From CAZVWV01 sp964631745 (GTDB lineage: Bacteria; Bdellovibrionota_C; UBA2361; JBGSMV01): a stretch of DNA of 16,281 bases. Every line of letters begins with the position of its first letter. The stretch's first letter is position 1. Below the pieces are notes generated by a model, which searched no databases, had not been told where the DNA came from, and saw only the letters and a program-made list of their open reading frames with translations. The stretch lies in assembly GCA_964631745.1 (NCBI GenBank), contig CAZVWV010000092.1, positions 1 to 16,281 of the forward strand, read 5' to 3'. Shown here piece by piece: positions 7,529 to 14,907 of the stretch. Both the position numbers and the translations under genes were made by a program.

Positions 7529-8944
7529 ATGTCGTTAGATAAATTTCGTGAAGAATGCGGCCTCTTGGGAGTCTGGAACCACAAGGAATCCGCCAACCTT
7601 GCCTACCTCGGGTTACACGCCCTGCAGCATCGCGGCCAAGAAGGTGCGGGCATCGTGGCGCTCGATTCCAGCAATGGTAACAAGCACTTCAGTTTTCACC
7701 GTGGCATGGGATTGGTTGCAGAAGTATTTAGCGGATTTGATTTCGCTGAGTTGCCCGGAAGCTCCTGCATCGGTCACGTGCGCTACACCACCGCAGGCGG
7801 CAATACTCTTAGGAACGTGCAACCCTTCTTCGTTGAGATCGCCCAGGGTGGAATTGCGCTAGCTCATAACGGAAATCTCACAAACGCTGATGAGTTAAAG
7901 CGCGATCTAATTGAGGCGGGCTCCATATTTGCCAGTACCTCGGATACTGAGGCCATTATTCATCTGATCGCGCGCGCGCCAAAGAATCTACCCTTGATTG
8001 AAGGAGTCATAGCGGCTCTACAGAAAATCAAAGGGGCCTATTCTTTGTTGATGCTTTTCGACGACAGGCTACTGGCCGTCAGAGACCCTGCCGGAGTGCG
8101 CCCGCTATGTTTAGGGAAACTTAACGGCAGCTACGTGATCGCCTCAGAAACCTGTGCCTTCGATCTGATCGGCGCAGAGTACGAAAGAGATATCGCGCCG
8201 GGTGAAATTTTAGAGATTTCTGGCGCCAATGTCTTAAAAAGTTATTTCCCTTTCGGAAAATCACGCGAAGCCTCCTGTATCTTTGAGTATGTGTATTTTG
8301 CGCGACCGGATTCCAGCGTTTTCAATAGGCACGTCTACCCGATTCGAAAGCGCATGGGCGCCGAACTGGCACGCGAGCACCCCGTCAAAGCTGATTTAGT
8401 AATTCCGGTGCCTGATTCCGGCACAACCGCCGCTATGGGCTATGCTCAAGAGACGGGCTTGCCGCTGGAGCTGGGACTTATTCGGAATCATTATATTGGG
8501 CGCACCTTTATTGAGCCCAAACAATCTATTCGGGACTTTGGCGTTAAGCTAAAGCTAAATGCCAACACAGCCGCGCTCAAGGACAAGATCGTAGTTGTAA
8601 TCGATGATTCGATTGTGCGCGGCACCACTAGCCAGAAGATCCTTAACATGATCAGAAAAGCCGGAGCGAAAGAGGTGCATCTGCGTATCTCATCGCCCCC
8701 GACCACCAATCCTTGTTATTACGGCATCGATACACCCCAGCGACAGGAGCTAATCGCCTCGCACAAAACCGTGGAAGAGATCGCCAAGTTTATCGGCGTT
8801 GATAGTTTGGCCTACCTTAGTATGGAAGGTATGTATCGCGCCGTGCGTGCAGCCAGAGCTGAGATGTGCGACGCATGCTTTTCGGGTGAGTATCCGGTGG
8901 GCACTCCCAGTGATTTCGTGAGCAAGCAGGGGAAACTAGTCTAG
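7529..8944 (+). CDS. purF: Amidophosphoribosyltransferase PurF
   Basis: A 471-residue PurF, the first committed enzyme of purine synthesis, making phosphoribosylamine from PRPP and glutamine. It is the Bacillus-type enzyme: a nine-residue propeptide (MSLDKFREE) precedes the nucleophile Cys10, which must be freed by cleavage. The glutaminase domain (about 10-240) includes GLHALQHRGQEGAG, HVRYTTAG and LAHNGNLTN. The phosphoribosyltransferase domain includes IPVPDSGTTAAMGYA, RTFIEP and the PRPP loop VVVIDDSIVRGTTS (355-368). Cysteines at 250, 396, 447 and 450 (the last two in CDAC) match the positions of the four 4Fe-4S ligands, so an oxygen-sensitive cluster is expected. ATG 7529; only a weak purine stretch lies upstream. 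Probably cotranscribed with purL; it ends 8 bp before the convergent ctlX gene. Confidence 0.97.
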   Translation: MSLDKFREECGLLGVWNHKESANLAYLGLHALQHRGQEGAGIVALDSSNGNKHFSFHRGMGLVAEVFSGFDFAELPGSSCIGHVRYTTAGGNTLRNVQPFFVEIAQGGIALAHNGNLTNADELKRDLIEAGSIFASTSDTEAIIHLIARAPKNLPLIEGVIAALQKIKGAYSLLMLFDDRLLAVRDPAGVRPLCLGKLNGSYVIASETCAFDLIGAEYERDIAPGEILEISGANVLKSYFPFGKSREASCIFEYVYFARPDSSVFNRHVYPIRKRMGAELAREHPVKADLVIPVPDSGTTAAMGYAQETGLPLELGLIRNHYIGRTFIEPKQSIRDFGVKLKLNANTAALKDKIVVVIDDSIVRGTTSQKILNMIRKAGAKEVHLRISSPPTTNPCYYGIDTPQRQELIASHKTVEEIAKFIGVDSLAYLSMEGMYRAVRAARAEMCDACFSGEYPVGTPSDFVSKQGKLV

Positions 8945-8952
8945 CGCTCTTG

Positions 8953-9846
8953 TCAAAATAACTCAGCCAGCATGCAACGGGCGCTACCGCCGCCACAGTC
9001 TTCTATGGTGTTTAGCGGGCAATGTACGAGCGCACTGTCTTGCTCCAGAGTTTGCCGCTGATTCGGCGTCAATGAAAAATAGGCTCTATCTGACATAACA
9101 AGAACTTCGCCTCCCTGCGCGTTCTGCAATTCGAGCACGTTGGCGCAGTAACTCTCCATCTGTGCAATACTTAAGTCGAGGACCTCTCTACCTAATCCTT
9201 CTAAGGCCGAAATTAAAGCCTGACGTTGCGACTCCGAACTTACCGCCTCCAGACAAATCAGCGCGCGCTTCAGAGTAAGCCCCATCATGCAGTTGGTGTG
9301 ATAGACACTCATGCCGTGATCGCGCGCCTGAAAGGTTATGACTTTATAGTTAAGCTGCTTGGCCCAAATATCGATTAAGTTTTGATGCGTGCGCTCAGAT
9401 AAACATGCAAAAGCAGTTTTTGAGGCCCGCTCGAGAAGCAGGCTGCCAGTGCCTTCCAGAAAATGCCCTTGTAGCTCATACGGCGAAAGATCTATGTGAT
9501 TTGAATAATTTCGGCGCAGCGCTTCTATGACCTGAGGGCGCCGCTCAAGCCGCCGGTTCATGGCGCGCATCGGATAAGTAACCATCAGCCCCTGTGCGTG
9601 GGTTGAGAGCCAGTTGTTCGGGAAGATTGAATCAGGGCTGACGCTATCCGGCGGGTCCTTAAAGACTTGCACAGTAACTCCCGCATCTTCCAGTGCCACT
9701 TTGAGCCCGAAAAATTCCTTTAAGGCCAAATCTTGGCTGTTACGGGCGCTTTCGTGTTTTTGAAAAGTATTATCGGCCCACGTCTCCGGGTTGGAATAGA
9801 AACGGGACGGCTCGATCATTAGCACTTTTGAGGCAAGAGCAGACAT
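8953..9846 (-). CDS. ctlX: CtlX-type citrulline ureidase/arginine-deiminase superfamily hydrolase
   Basis: A 297-residue member of the guanidino-group-modifying superfamily, closest by pattern to CtlX (citrulline hydrolase) rather than to long ADI or to DDAH. Evidence: the N-terminal block IEPSRFYSNPETWADNTFQ (11-29), the substrate-binding DSIFPNNW (72-79), LEGTGSL (130-136), the catalytic His block MSVYHTNCMMG (179-189, His183) and the C-terminal nucleophile block DCGGGSARCMLAE (283-295), where Cys291 is the expected catalytic cysteine. Such enzymes hydrolyse citrulline, arginine or related compounds; the exact substrate is not certain. ATG 9846 has no clear Shine-Dalgarno, and the next Met is residue 10. 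Last gene of the presumed ada-pyk-HTH-ctlX unit, 61 bp after the HTH gene, with its end facing purF. Confidence 0.82.
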   Translation of the reverse strand: MSALASKVLMIEPSRFYSNPETWADNTFQKHESARNSQDLALKEFFGLKVALEDAGVTVQVFKDPPDSVSPDSIFPNNWLSTHAQGLMVTYPMRAMNRRLERRPQVIEALRRNYSNHIDLSPYELQGHFLEGTGSLLLERASKTAFACLSERTHQNLIDIWAKQLNYKVITFQARDHGMSVYHTNCMMGLTLKRALICLEAVSSESQRQALISALEGLGREVLDLSIAQMESYCANVLELQNAQGGEVLVMSDRAYFSLTPNQRQTLEQDSALVHCPLNTIEDCGGGSARCMLAELF

Positions 9847-9907
9847 TGGCAGAGCATATCATAGTGGTTTGCTGCAACAAGACGCGGCCATACGGCACGA
9901 AATAAGA

Positions 9908-10611
9908 CTAACTGGCAGAATGCTTACCTGCATCGCTTTCGATCGTACTCTTTAAGTCTGTTGATACCAAACTAGGTGTCACCAGCCCAAGCCACTCAAG
10001 CGCTGTGCGCAGCGGAGATTTCTTTTCGTGGCTCATAATTATTAAACGCCGCACAGTTTGACTCTCTGAAAGGATCAGTAATTGATCGCGCTCGGACTTC
10101 TGCTCCAATTTCTCGATGCGCTCCCGCAACCAGCCCGTCTCCTGCATAAGAGAGCGGATGCGCTCATCTTTCATATCAAGAATCTTCTCCTGTAGCGACA
10201 AGATGTTTTTTAACTTACTAATCTCTTCCAGCTCATGCGAAGCCACGGCCGCCGCGGAGCTCAGCTCGGCGGTCGAAATGGTGGCAGAGCTTCCAGGCGT
10301 GACGAATTTCTCAAGCTTAACCTCGGCTGCCATATCTTCAGNNNNNNNNNNGGCGTCTGCTGTGTCTGTGGGACTGACTGAACTGTTTCATGGGGCTTGG
10401 CGGCGCTGGAGAGATCGTTGGCGAGCTTGTCGTAGAAGTTCTGATCCATAATGCCAAATAGCTCTAAGACCTCCATCTTCGAGTAAAACTTAGATCCCTC
10501 CGTGCTGTTTTCGACCTGCAAATAACCCGCCTCCGCAAAGCGAGAAAGCGTCTTGGGCGATACGCCAGCAATGCTCGAAGCGTCATGTTCTGAGATTAAT
10601 TCTACTTGCAC
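9908..10611 (-). CDS. MerR-like HTH protein with coiled coil (interrupted by assembly gap)
   Basis: I read this as one gene broken by the 10-N gap. The upstream part begins at GTG 10611 with a MerR/excisionase-like winged-HTH: ASSIAGVSPKTLSRFAEAGY (about residues 11-30) followed by SKFYSKMEVLELFG. A linker rich in Ser/Pro/Gln runs into the gap. After the gap the frame shifts by one register, but the reading is open on both sides, so the gap is probably not exactly 10 bases. The downstream part (from the gap to 9908) has a Ser/Ala-rich stretch, then a long coiled coil (roughly HELEEISKLKNILSLQEKIL through KLEQKSERDQLLILSESQ) and a short C-terminal tail. Total about 235 residues. Probably a DNA-binding protein that self-associates; its target is unknown. 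A strong GGGAGG sits 7 nt upstream of the GTG. Alternatively these are two genes, but the spacing argues against it. Confidence 0.7.
10342..10351. other. Assembly gap (10 N) inside the HTH/coiled-coil gene
   Basis: Ten unknown bases. The open frames on the two sides are in different registers; a real gap of 8, 11, 14 or 17 bases (and so on) would join them. With the first gap, this indicates a nominal-length placeholder and not a counted gap. Confidence 0.9.
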
Positions 10612-10646
10612 GGTTCTTCCTCCCAGTGATCAATATCAATGTTCAT
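10602..10646 (-). CDS. Possible 14-codon leader ORF overlapping the HTH gene start
   Basis: ATG at 10646 opens a 14-codon frame (MNIDIDHWEEEPCK) ending with TAG at 10602. It overlaps the first three codons of the HTH gene in another register. AGGAAA lies about 9 nt before its ATG. The Shine-Dalgarno of the HTH gene (GGGAGG, 10619-10624) lies inside it, encoding the Trp-Glu-Glu part. If translated, it would couple to the HTH start. Such a short ORF can arise by chance. Confidence 0.3.
   Translation of the reverse strand: MNIDIDHWEEEPCK
10619..10624 (-). promoter_or_regulatory. Shine-Dalgarno that sets the GTG start of the HTH gene
   Basis: GGGAGG lies 7 nt before GTG 10611 and is the best ribosome site in the window. 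An in-frame TGA at 10630-10632 rules out a much longer N-terminus. Confidence 0.75.
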
Positions 10647-10679
10647 TATGAGTGTTTCCTACTTGTGTGCCCCTTAACC

Positions 10680-12176
10680 TTAGCGAAAGCTCATTTCGCG
10701 AATCTCTAGCACGCTCGTTGAGCCCGGCGCTCGAATAGTTAGTCCTCCGATAATTACAGCCCGAGAGCCATTCAACAAGCCCTCACGGATTTGAACCGCC
10801 TTTAAAGCAGTCTCGATCTCGTCATGATGGGTATCGGTGGGTGTGCAAGAGATCGGAATAATCCCCCAAAAAAGCGCCATGCGTCGTAGAGTAGCCTCGA
10901 CGCTTGAAGCGCCGTACACGGGCTGCTGTGGCCTGTATTTTGCCAGCAAGCGCGCGCTATTGCCGGTCTCTGTGCAAGATATTATAGCGGCGGCGTTGAC
11001 CTTGATGGCAGCCGCCGCGGCTGCATACGCGACTGCGTCAGGAACCGTAGCTCGGTCGGAGTCACGTAAGCGCAACTTATATTCGTTGAAGATAAAGGCC
11101 TGTTCAGCTTCGAAGGCGATACGATCAAGGTACTCCACGCACTCAACCGGATGTTCGCCTATGGCGGTCTCCTCAGAGAGCATCAAAGCATCGGCGCCGT
11201 TCATCACGGCCGTGGCGATGTCGGAGACCTCTGCGCGAGTTGGTCGAAGCGACGAAACCATGGAGTGCATCATCTGCGTCGCCACAATTGCCGGGATACC
11301 TTGATAGTTAGATTCTTCGATTAATCTCTTTTGCAAGAGAGGAACCTGTTCCAGTGGAACCTCAAGCCCCAGATCTCCGCGAGCCACCATGATACCGTCC
11401 GACATGTCCATGATTTCGTGAATGTTTTCCAGCGCCGTTCGACGCTCAATCTTCGAGATTACAATTATTTTAGCCTGAGCTTTCTTAAGCGCTTCCTTTA
11501 TAGTCAAGACGTCATGGGCGTTGCGCACGAAAGAGATCGCCACAAAGTCGATCTTGTTCTGTATGGCCCAATCCAAATCTAGCAGATCTTTCGGCGTCGT
11601 AGCGGCGAGATCAACAACGCTGTCCGGAAAGGCGATGCCCACCTTCGAACGAAGATTAGCACCATTCATTACCGAGCAACGCACGCCATCGCTTAACACC
11701 TCTTCTGTCATCAATGAGATAATTCCATCGGCCAATAGAACGTGATGCCCGGGCTTTAGGACTTTAATCGGGTCAACAGTTTCTACGTAAATGTTGCGTG
11801 CGTCAGATATCGCACCGGCTGTGGCGCTTTTCAAGATTACGCTCGATTTGTCAGCCAGTGGAATGGTTCCGCCTAGAACTTCGGATATTCTAATTTTGGG
11901 GCCGCAAAGATCCTGCAATACCCCAACTGGGATTCCCACTTCAGTCGAAGCTGCTCGGATAGTCGCCAGAGTCTCGGAATGCTCAGCGTGCGTCCCATGC
12001 GAAAAGTTCAATCTAAAAACGTTGGTTCCGGCCTTAATTAATCGGCAAAGAGTCTCTTTGGAGCGCGAAGCTGGCCCGACCGTGACGATGATCTTAGTTT
12101 TCCGATATTGGCCGGACTTGCGAGGTCTCGCTCCCGTCGCGCTTTCTATTCCCGATTCTGTCCCTGTAGCCTCCAT
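10680..12176 (-). CDS. pyk: Pyruvate kinase
   Basis: A 498-residue pyruvate kinase, transferring phosphate from phosphoenolpyruvate to ADP in the last step of glycolysis. Core motifs are present: KTKIIVTVGPASRS (26-39), NVFRLNFSHGTHAEH, LQDLCGPKIR, VAISFVRNAHDV, the active-site signature VISKIERRTALENI with its catalytic Lys, GIMVARGDLGLEVPLEQVP, and IVATQMMHSM. The C-terminal regulatory domain includes CTETGNSARLLAKYRPQQPV. The first about 24 residues are a Thr/Gly/Ser-rich extension. ATG 12176 lies 11 bp after the ADA-family gene stop, with a weak AGG overlapping that stop, so the two are probably cotranscribed. A 68-bp spacer with a short ORF leads to the HTH gene. Allosteric properties cannot be read from sequence alone. 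Confidence 0.96.
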   Translation of the reverse strand: MEATGTESGIESATGARPRKSGQYRKTKIIVTVGPASRSKETLCRLIKAGTNVFRLNFSHGTHAEHSETLATIRAASTEVGIPVGVLQDLCGPKIRISEVLGGTIPLADKSSVILKSATAGAISDARNIYVETVDPIKVLKPGHHVLLADGIISLMTEEVLSDGVRCSVMNGANLRSKVGIAFPDSVVDLAATTPKDLLDLDWAIQNKIDFVAISFVRNAHDVLTIKEALKKAQAKIIVISKIERRTALENIHEIMDMSDGIMVARGDLGLEVPLEQVPLLQKRLIEESNYQGIPAIVATQMMHSMVSSLRPTRAEVSDIATAVMNGADALMLSEETAIGEHPVECVEYLDRIAFEAEQAFIFNEYKLRLRDSDRATVPDAVAYAAAAAAIKVNAAAIISCTETGNSARLLAKYRPQQPVYGASSVEATLRRMALFWGIIPISCTPTDTHHDEIETALKAVQIREGLLNGSRAVIIGGLTIRAPGSTSVLEIREMSFR

Positions 12177-12187
12177 ACCGGTGCATC

Positions 12188-13438
12188 CTATGAAATGAAA
12201 CTTGATTTATCAGCCACTCTTAGCGCCCTAAGTATCTGCTCAGGCGTGGCAGCGCCGTTCTCAAGTAATAAAACAAGCTCATGCGCCAAACTCGTCACCT
12301 GAAGAGATGGCGCATCGGTCGAGAAGGTATATTCAATACCGTATTCATCCAGGGTATCGATAATACGCTTATACTCAGCCACATTTTTTACGGCGCGTGT
12401 GAGCAAGTTTGATTTAACACAAAGCTCGCAAACGATTCCACGCTCTTGTAATATTTTTAGCCCACGGTCATCCCTTTTTTCCCACAACGACTTAAAGGCC
12501 ACAATAGGGTGGGCGATGCGCTGCGGATTCAGCGCTTCTACGGTCTTGATAAAGGTCGCGAGATCGACGTGCGGCGTTTCTCCGGCATGCACAGTGCGTC
12601 CAAGTTCAGCGGGCAGGGAATCGAAAATCCTCTTCATCTCCTTCAGTCGCTTAGGGTCACTGAGCGGGTTGGCAGATTCCGGGCCGGCAAGATCCACGCC
12701 CACGATCTTCTTCGTGTGGCCTGACCAATCGGTAATTTTGTTGGCCAAGATCTGGTTGGCCTCGGCGGTCATGTCACGCCCGAAACAAAACAGAAGTCCT
12801 ACCTCGATTTTCCCCTTAAATCCGATCTCTACATCTTCGACCGCGGCGCAGGCTGATTTTATCACACGATCCACGTCATATAGACCGGCGTGACTGCCCT
12901 TTAGAAACACCGCGCCTGTGCGCTTTAGCGGATTGAATCTAAGCTCAAGTTTTCCGATATGAAAAAGAGAGTCGGGGGAGCCGCCCTCGCCGCCTGGCCC
13001 AAGTTGCAGCATGCCGCCGGTTCTGTATGCCCGGTGAATTGCGATAATAATACTCTCTCTAACTGCCGTGGGGCCCGACTGGATCAGCTCGACTTTGTCG
13101 TAAACTTCCAGATAGGAATCCAGGTCTTTAACGGCGGACCCATCGATACGCAAAATATTTATAAAATCTTCGTAGCCAGCGCCCATTCCACGAATGCCAC
13201 GTTCGATAGCGATCTCCCAAAGTCGGTACAACGGAACTGAGCCTCCAAGATGCGCGTGAAGCTCGGTAACCTTCTTGGGCCATTTAATTTCGCGCCAATC
13301 CGGGATCTTGCTGCGAGCCGGAGATGTGCCTGGACCGGTCCCCACCGGAGCGCGATTTTGGGAGGGCTTTGCATTATTTTTTGCAAGCTTTCTAGGGCTG
13401 CCACTTTTCTTCTTTAATTTCAATGACTTAGTGACCAA
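12188..13438 (-). CDS. Adenosine deaminase-family metal hydrolase
   Basis: A 416-residue member of the adenosine/AMP deaminase family, zinc enzymes that hydrolyse the 6-amino group of purine nucleosides. Zinc and catalytic residues are visible: TELHAHLGGSVP (His61, His63), GVDLAGPE (248-255), RTVHAGET (His284, Glu287), RIAHP (His310) and FSTDAPS (Asp375). The usual family forms are RIGHG and STDDP; here the second Asp, which helps hold the substrate ring in typical adenosine deaminase, is Ala376. The substrate may therefore not be adenosine. A poorly conserved Lys/Pro/Ser-rich extension covers residues 1-45. The start is TTG 13438, directly after an in-frame TAA and 6 nt after AGGAA; a GTG at Val32 is an alternative. 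First gene of the presumed ada-pyk-HTH-ctlX unit. Family confidence is high, exact reaction moderate. Confidence 0.87.
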   Translation of the reverse strand: MVTKSLKLKKKSGSPRKLAKNNAKPSQNRAPVGTGPGTSPARSKIPDWREIKWPKKVTELHAHLGGSVPLYRLWEIAIERGIRGMGAGYEDFINILRIDGSAVKDLDSYLEVYDKVELIQSGPTAVRESIIIAIHRAYRTGGMLQLGPGGEGGSPDSLFHIGKLELRFNPLKRTGAVFLKGSHAGLYDVDRVIKSACAAVEDVEIGFKGKIEVGLLFCFGRDMTAEANQILANKITDWSGHTKKIVGVDLAGPESANPLSDPKRLKEMKRIFDSLPAELGRTVHAGETPHVDLATFIKTVEALNPQRIAHPIVAFKSLWEKRDDRGLKILQERGIVCELCVKSNLLTRAVKNVAEYKRIIDTLDEYGIEYTFSTDAPSLQVTSLAHELVLLLENGAATPEQILRALRVADKSSFIS

Positions 13439-13490
13439 TTATTATTCCTATTTAGAATCTGATTTTCGGACCTGAACGACTTTGCCCATC

Positions 13491-13520
13491 ATCATACTGA
13501 TACAAGCCTAACTATAACAA
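13491..13520 (-). promoter_or_regulatory. Probable sigma-70-type promoter of the ADA-pyk-HTH-ctlX unit
   Basis: On the minus strand, TTGTTA (13520-13515) and TATGAT (13496-13491) are separated by 18 bp. The -10 matches five of six consensus bases and the -35 four of six. Transcription would start near 13484 and leave a leader of about 46 nt containing the AGGAA ribosome site. Not tested beyond consensus matching. Confidence 0.4.
13513..13518 (+). promoter_or_regulatory. Possible -10 element of the histone-like gene
   Basis: TATAAC lies 12 bp before the ATG of the histone-like gene and matches five of six -10 bases, but no -35 is seen at the normal distance. It overlaps the -35 of the divergent ADA promoter. 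A transcript from it would have a very short leader. Confidence 0.25.
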
Positions 13521-13530
13521 CAGATTAAGT

Positions 13531-14025
13531 ATGGAAGAGGTTAAGAAAAAGGGCGCGTATTTTACCAAAGAGGTCGCTTTCAGCGGCAAGAAGATGGTGC
13601 TTTTCAGCTTGGACGGGACAACCTGGTCGACCAGAAAAGACGAGCTACAGGCCATAAAGGAAAGGCACGAACGCGAGAAGGTGACCTTTAACGAGATTAA
13701 GGGCATCGAGGAAGAAGAGGAGGCCACTGAAGGCGGCGTCAAGGCTGCCGAAGATGACGGTCCGGTCGATATTACAGGACAAGCTGAAGCTGAGGAAAAC
13801 GCACCTCGTAAACGTGGCAGACCGAAACAGATCCATGCCGCAAAGGCCCCGGCCATAGCTGCAAAATTCGACAAGGGACATTCGAAAAAGCCCGCTAATC
13901 TTCCCAAAGCTCCGCCCAAGAAAGCTGGCAAAGCTACTGCGGGCGCAGCTAGCCCAAAAAAGCGCGCCTCGTCAAAACCCGCTGCTAAAGCAAGTAAGGG
14001 CAAGAAGAACCGCCGCGCCGCTTAG
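13531..14025 (+). CDS. Histone H1-like AT-hook protein, Lys/Ala/Pro-rich
   Basis: A 164-residue protein I cannot assign to a named family. Residues 1-55 look folded (KKMVLFSLDGTTWSTRKDEL, with alternating hydrophobics). Residues 58-90 are strongly acidic (a run of Glu, then DD, AEAEEN). Residues 92-100 are PRKRGRPKQ, a canonical AT-hook with the RGRP core that binds the minor groove of AT-rich DNA. Residues 101-164 are a Lys/Ala/Pro tail with an SPKK motif (141-144) and a basic end KGKKNRRAA, as in histone H1 and HMGA-type proteins. No signal peptide or membrane segment. Probably a nucleoid-associated or chromatin-like DNA-binding protein. ATG 13531 has only a weak ribosome site. It is divergent from the ADA-family gene and faces the glycosylase gene 16 bp away. 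Low-complexity tails evolve quickly, so homology will rest on the N-terminus. Confidence 0.75.
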   Translation: MEEVKKKGAYFTKEVAFSGKKMVLFSLDGTTWSTRKDELQAIKERHEREKVTFNEIKGIEEEEEATEGGVKAAEDDGPVDITGQAEAEENAPRKRGRPKQIHAAKAPAIAAKFDKGHSKKPANLPKAPPKKAGKATAGAASPKKRASSKPAAKASKGKKNRRAA

Positions 14026-14041
14026 ATTATAGTAGTAGCGA

Positions 14042-14632
14042 CTAGCGGCTAACCCAGGGATTGCCCCGCAAATAAAATCTCCAAGGAAGCTTCGCCGATT
14101 TTGAAATTCCGATTCGTTTCGTAGTAACGATATCTTTGGCGGAGAATCTTTTGTGCTCGTAAAGCCCGATAAGCTTCGACGAACAGAGATCTTCGCCCAG
14201 CATCTTCGTATCAATTCCCAACGCTTCGCAAAGTTTGCCAGGGCCGTTAGTGAGGTTATGGGCAGAGATTCGCGCCCCGCGGCGCGTCTGCATCATGGCG
14301 GTTCCCGCTATAGGTTCGAGCGCCCGAATAAGCACCGCAGCACCGATCCCGGCCTCCTCCGTAACCACATTCACACAGAAGTGATTTCCGTAAATGAAAT
14401 AGACATAACAGAATCCCGGCGCGCCAAACATGACATGATTCCGTTTGGTCGGGCCGTGGTAAGAGTGCGACGCCTGATCGGTCAGGCCATGGTAAGCCTC
14501 GACTTCGACTATCATGCCGGAGGTGCGAGTGGAGCCGGTGCCGGTTTGTAAGATGGCGCCGAGCAAGCGCTCGGCGACTTTTAGGGTTGGGCGGTGGAGG
14601 AGGTTTCTTGGTAGGCGGGGTTGTTGTGGCAT
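14042..14632 (-). CDS. mpg: DNA-3-methyladenine glycosylase (AAG/MPG family)
   Basis: A 196-residue alkyladenine DNA glycosylase, which removes 3-methyladenine and related damaged purines as the first step of base-excision repair. Family marks are clear: AERLLGAIL near 20-28, the active site GMIVEVEAYHG (39-49, with Glu45 as the catalytic acid by alignment to human AAG VETEAY), a DQASHSYHGPTKRNHVMFG block (52-70), YVYFIYGNHFCVNVV (76-90), VLIRALEPI and NLTNGPGKLCEALGI. The length is normal for bacteria. ATG 14632 fits the family's start but has no Shine-Dalgarno. It converges on the histone-like gene with 16 bp between stops and shows no terminator. A DNA-repair enzyme beside a DNA-binding protein is suggestive only. 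Confidence 0.95.
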   Translation of the reverse strand: MPQQPRLPRNLLHRPTLKVAERLLGAILQTGTGSTRTSGMIVEVEAYHGLTDQASHSYHGPTKRNHVMFGAPGFCYVYFIYGNHFCVNVVTEEAGIGAAVLIRALEPIAGTAMMQTRRGARISAHNLTNGPGKLCEALGIDTKMLGEDLCSSKLIGLYEHKRFSAKDIVTTKRIGISKSAKLPWRFYLRGNPWVSR

Positions 14633-14721
14633 TGTCGCGATTAAGTGCCCTATAAAGCAGTAAATTCGAGCCCGGGTATTGTGCCTAGCACTGCTGTTCG
14701 GTAAACATTTTAATTTGGGTT

Positions 14722-14803
14722 TTTAACCACGGAGGCCACGGGGAACACGGAGAAAACATTGAGGATCTCTATCTCAGTGACCGGCGTGTTCTCCGTGGTT
14801 AAA
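14722..14803. repeat. Inverted repeat with CACGGAG-type units
   Basis: TTTAACCACGGAG (14722-14734) and CTCCGTGGTTAAA (14791-14803) are a perfect 13-bp inverted pair about 56 bp apart. The left arm continues with related units (CCACGGGG, then AACACGGAG) and the right arm carries GTGTTCTCCGTGG. Repeats built on ACCACGGAG/CACGGAG occur in intergenic regions of many bacteria as dispersed elements. The stem could also form a hairpin in RNA. No transposase is nearby. Confidence 0.8.
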
Positions 14804-14884
14804 TTCAAATCGTGGCAACTACAAATTCCTGTTTCTCCTTTTGAAATCAAGAAATTACAGCATCACCGCCACCTTTCTACCGGA

Positions 14885-14896
14885 CACGCATGCGTG
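14885..14896. promoter_or_regulatory. 12-bp perfect palindrome, possible operator
   Basis: CACGCATGCGTG is a perfect palindrome 47 bp upstream of ATG 14943 and about 12 bp before the candidate -35. This is a suitable place for a dimeric regulator. No known regulator is assigned. Confidence 0.3.
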
Positions 14897-14907
14897 CCCA
14901 GACAAGT

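Noticed and set aside
13512..14003. A 163-codon open frame on the minus strand opposite the histone-like gene
   Set aside because: It is the complement of a Lys/Ala/Pro-rich sequence, which rarely produces stops on the other strand. Its Ala/Leu/Phe-rich product has no recognisable features, and the plus-strand protein has a clear AT-hook.
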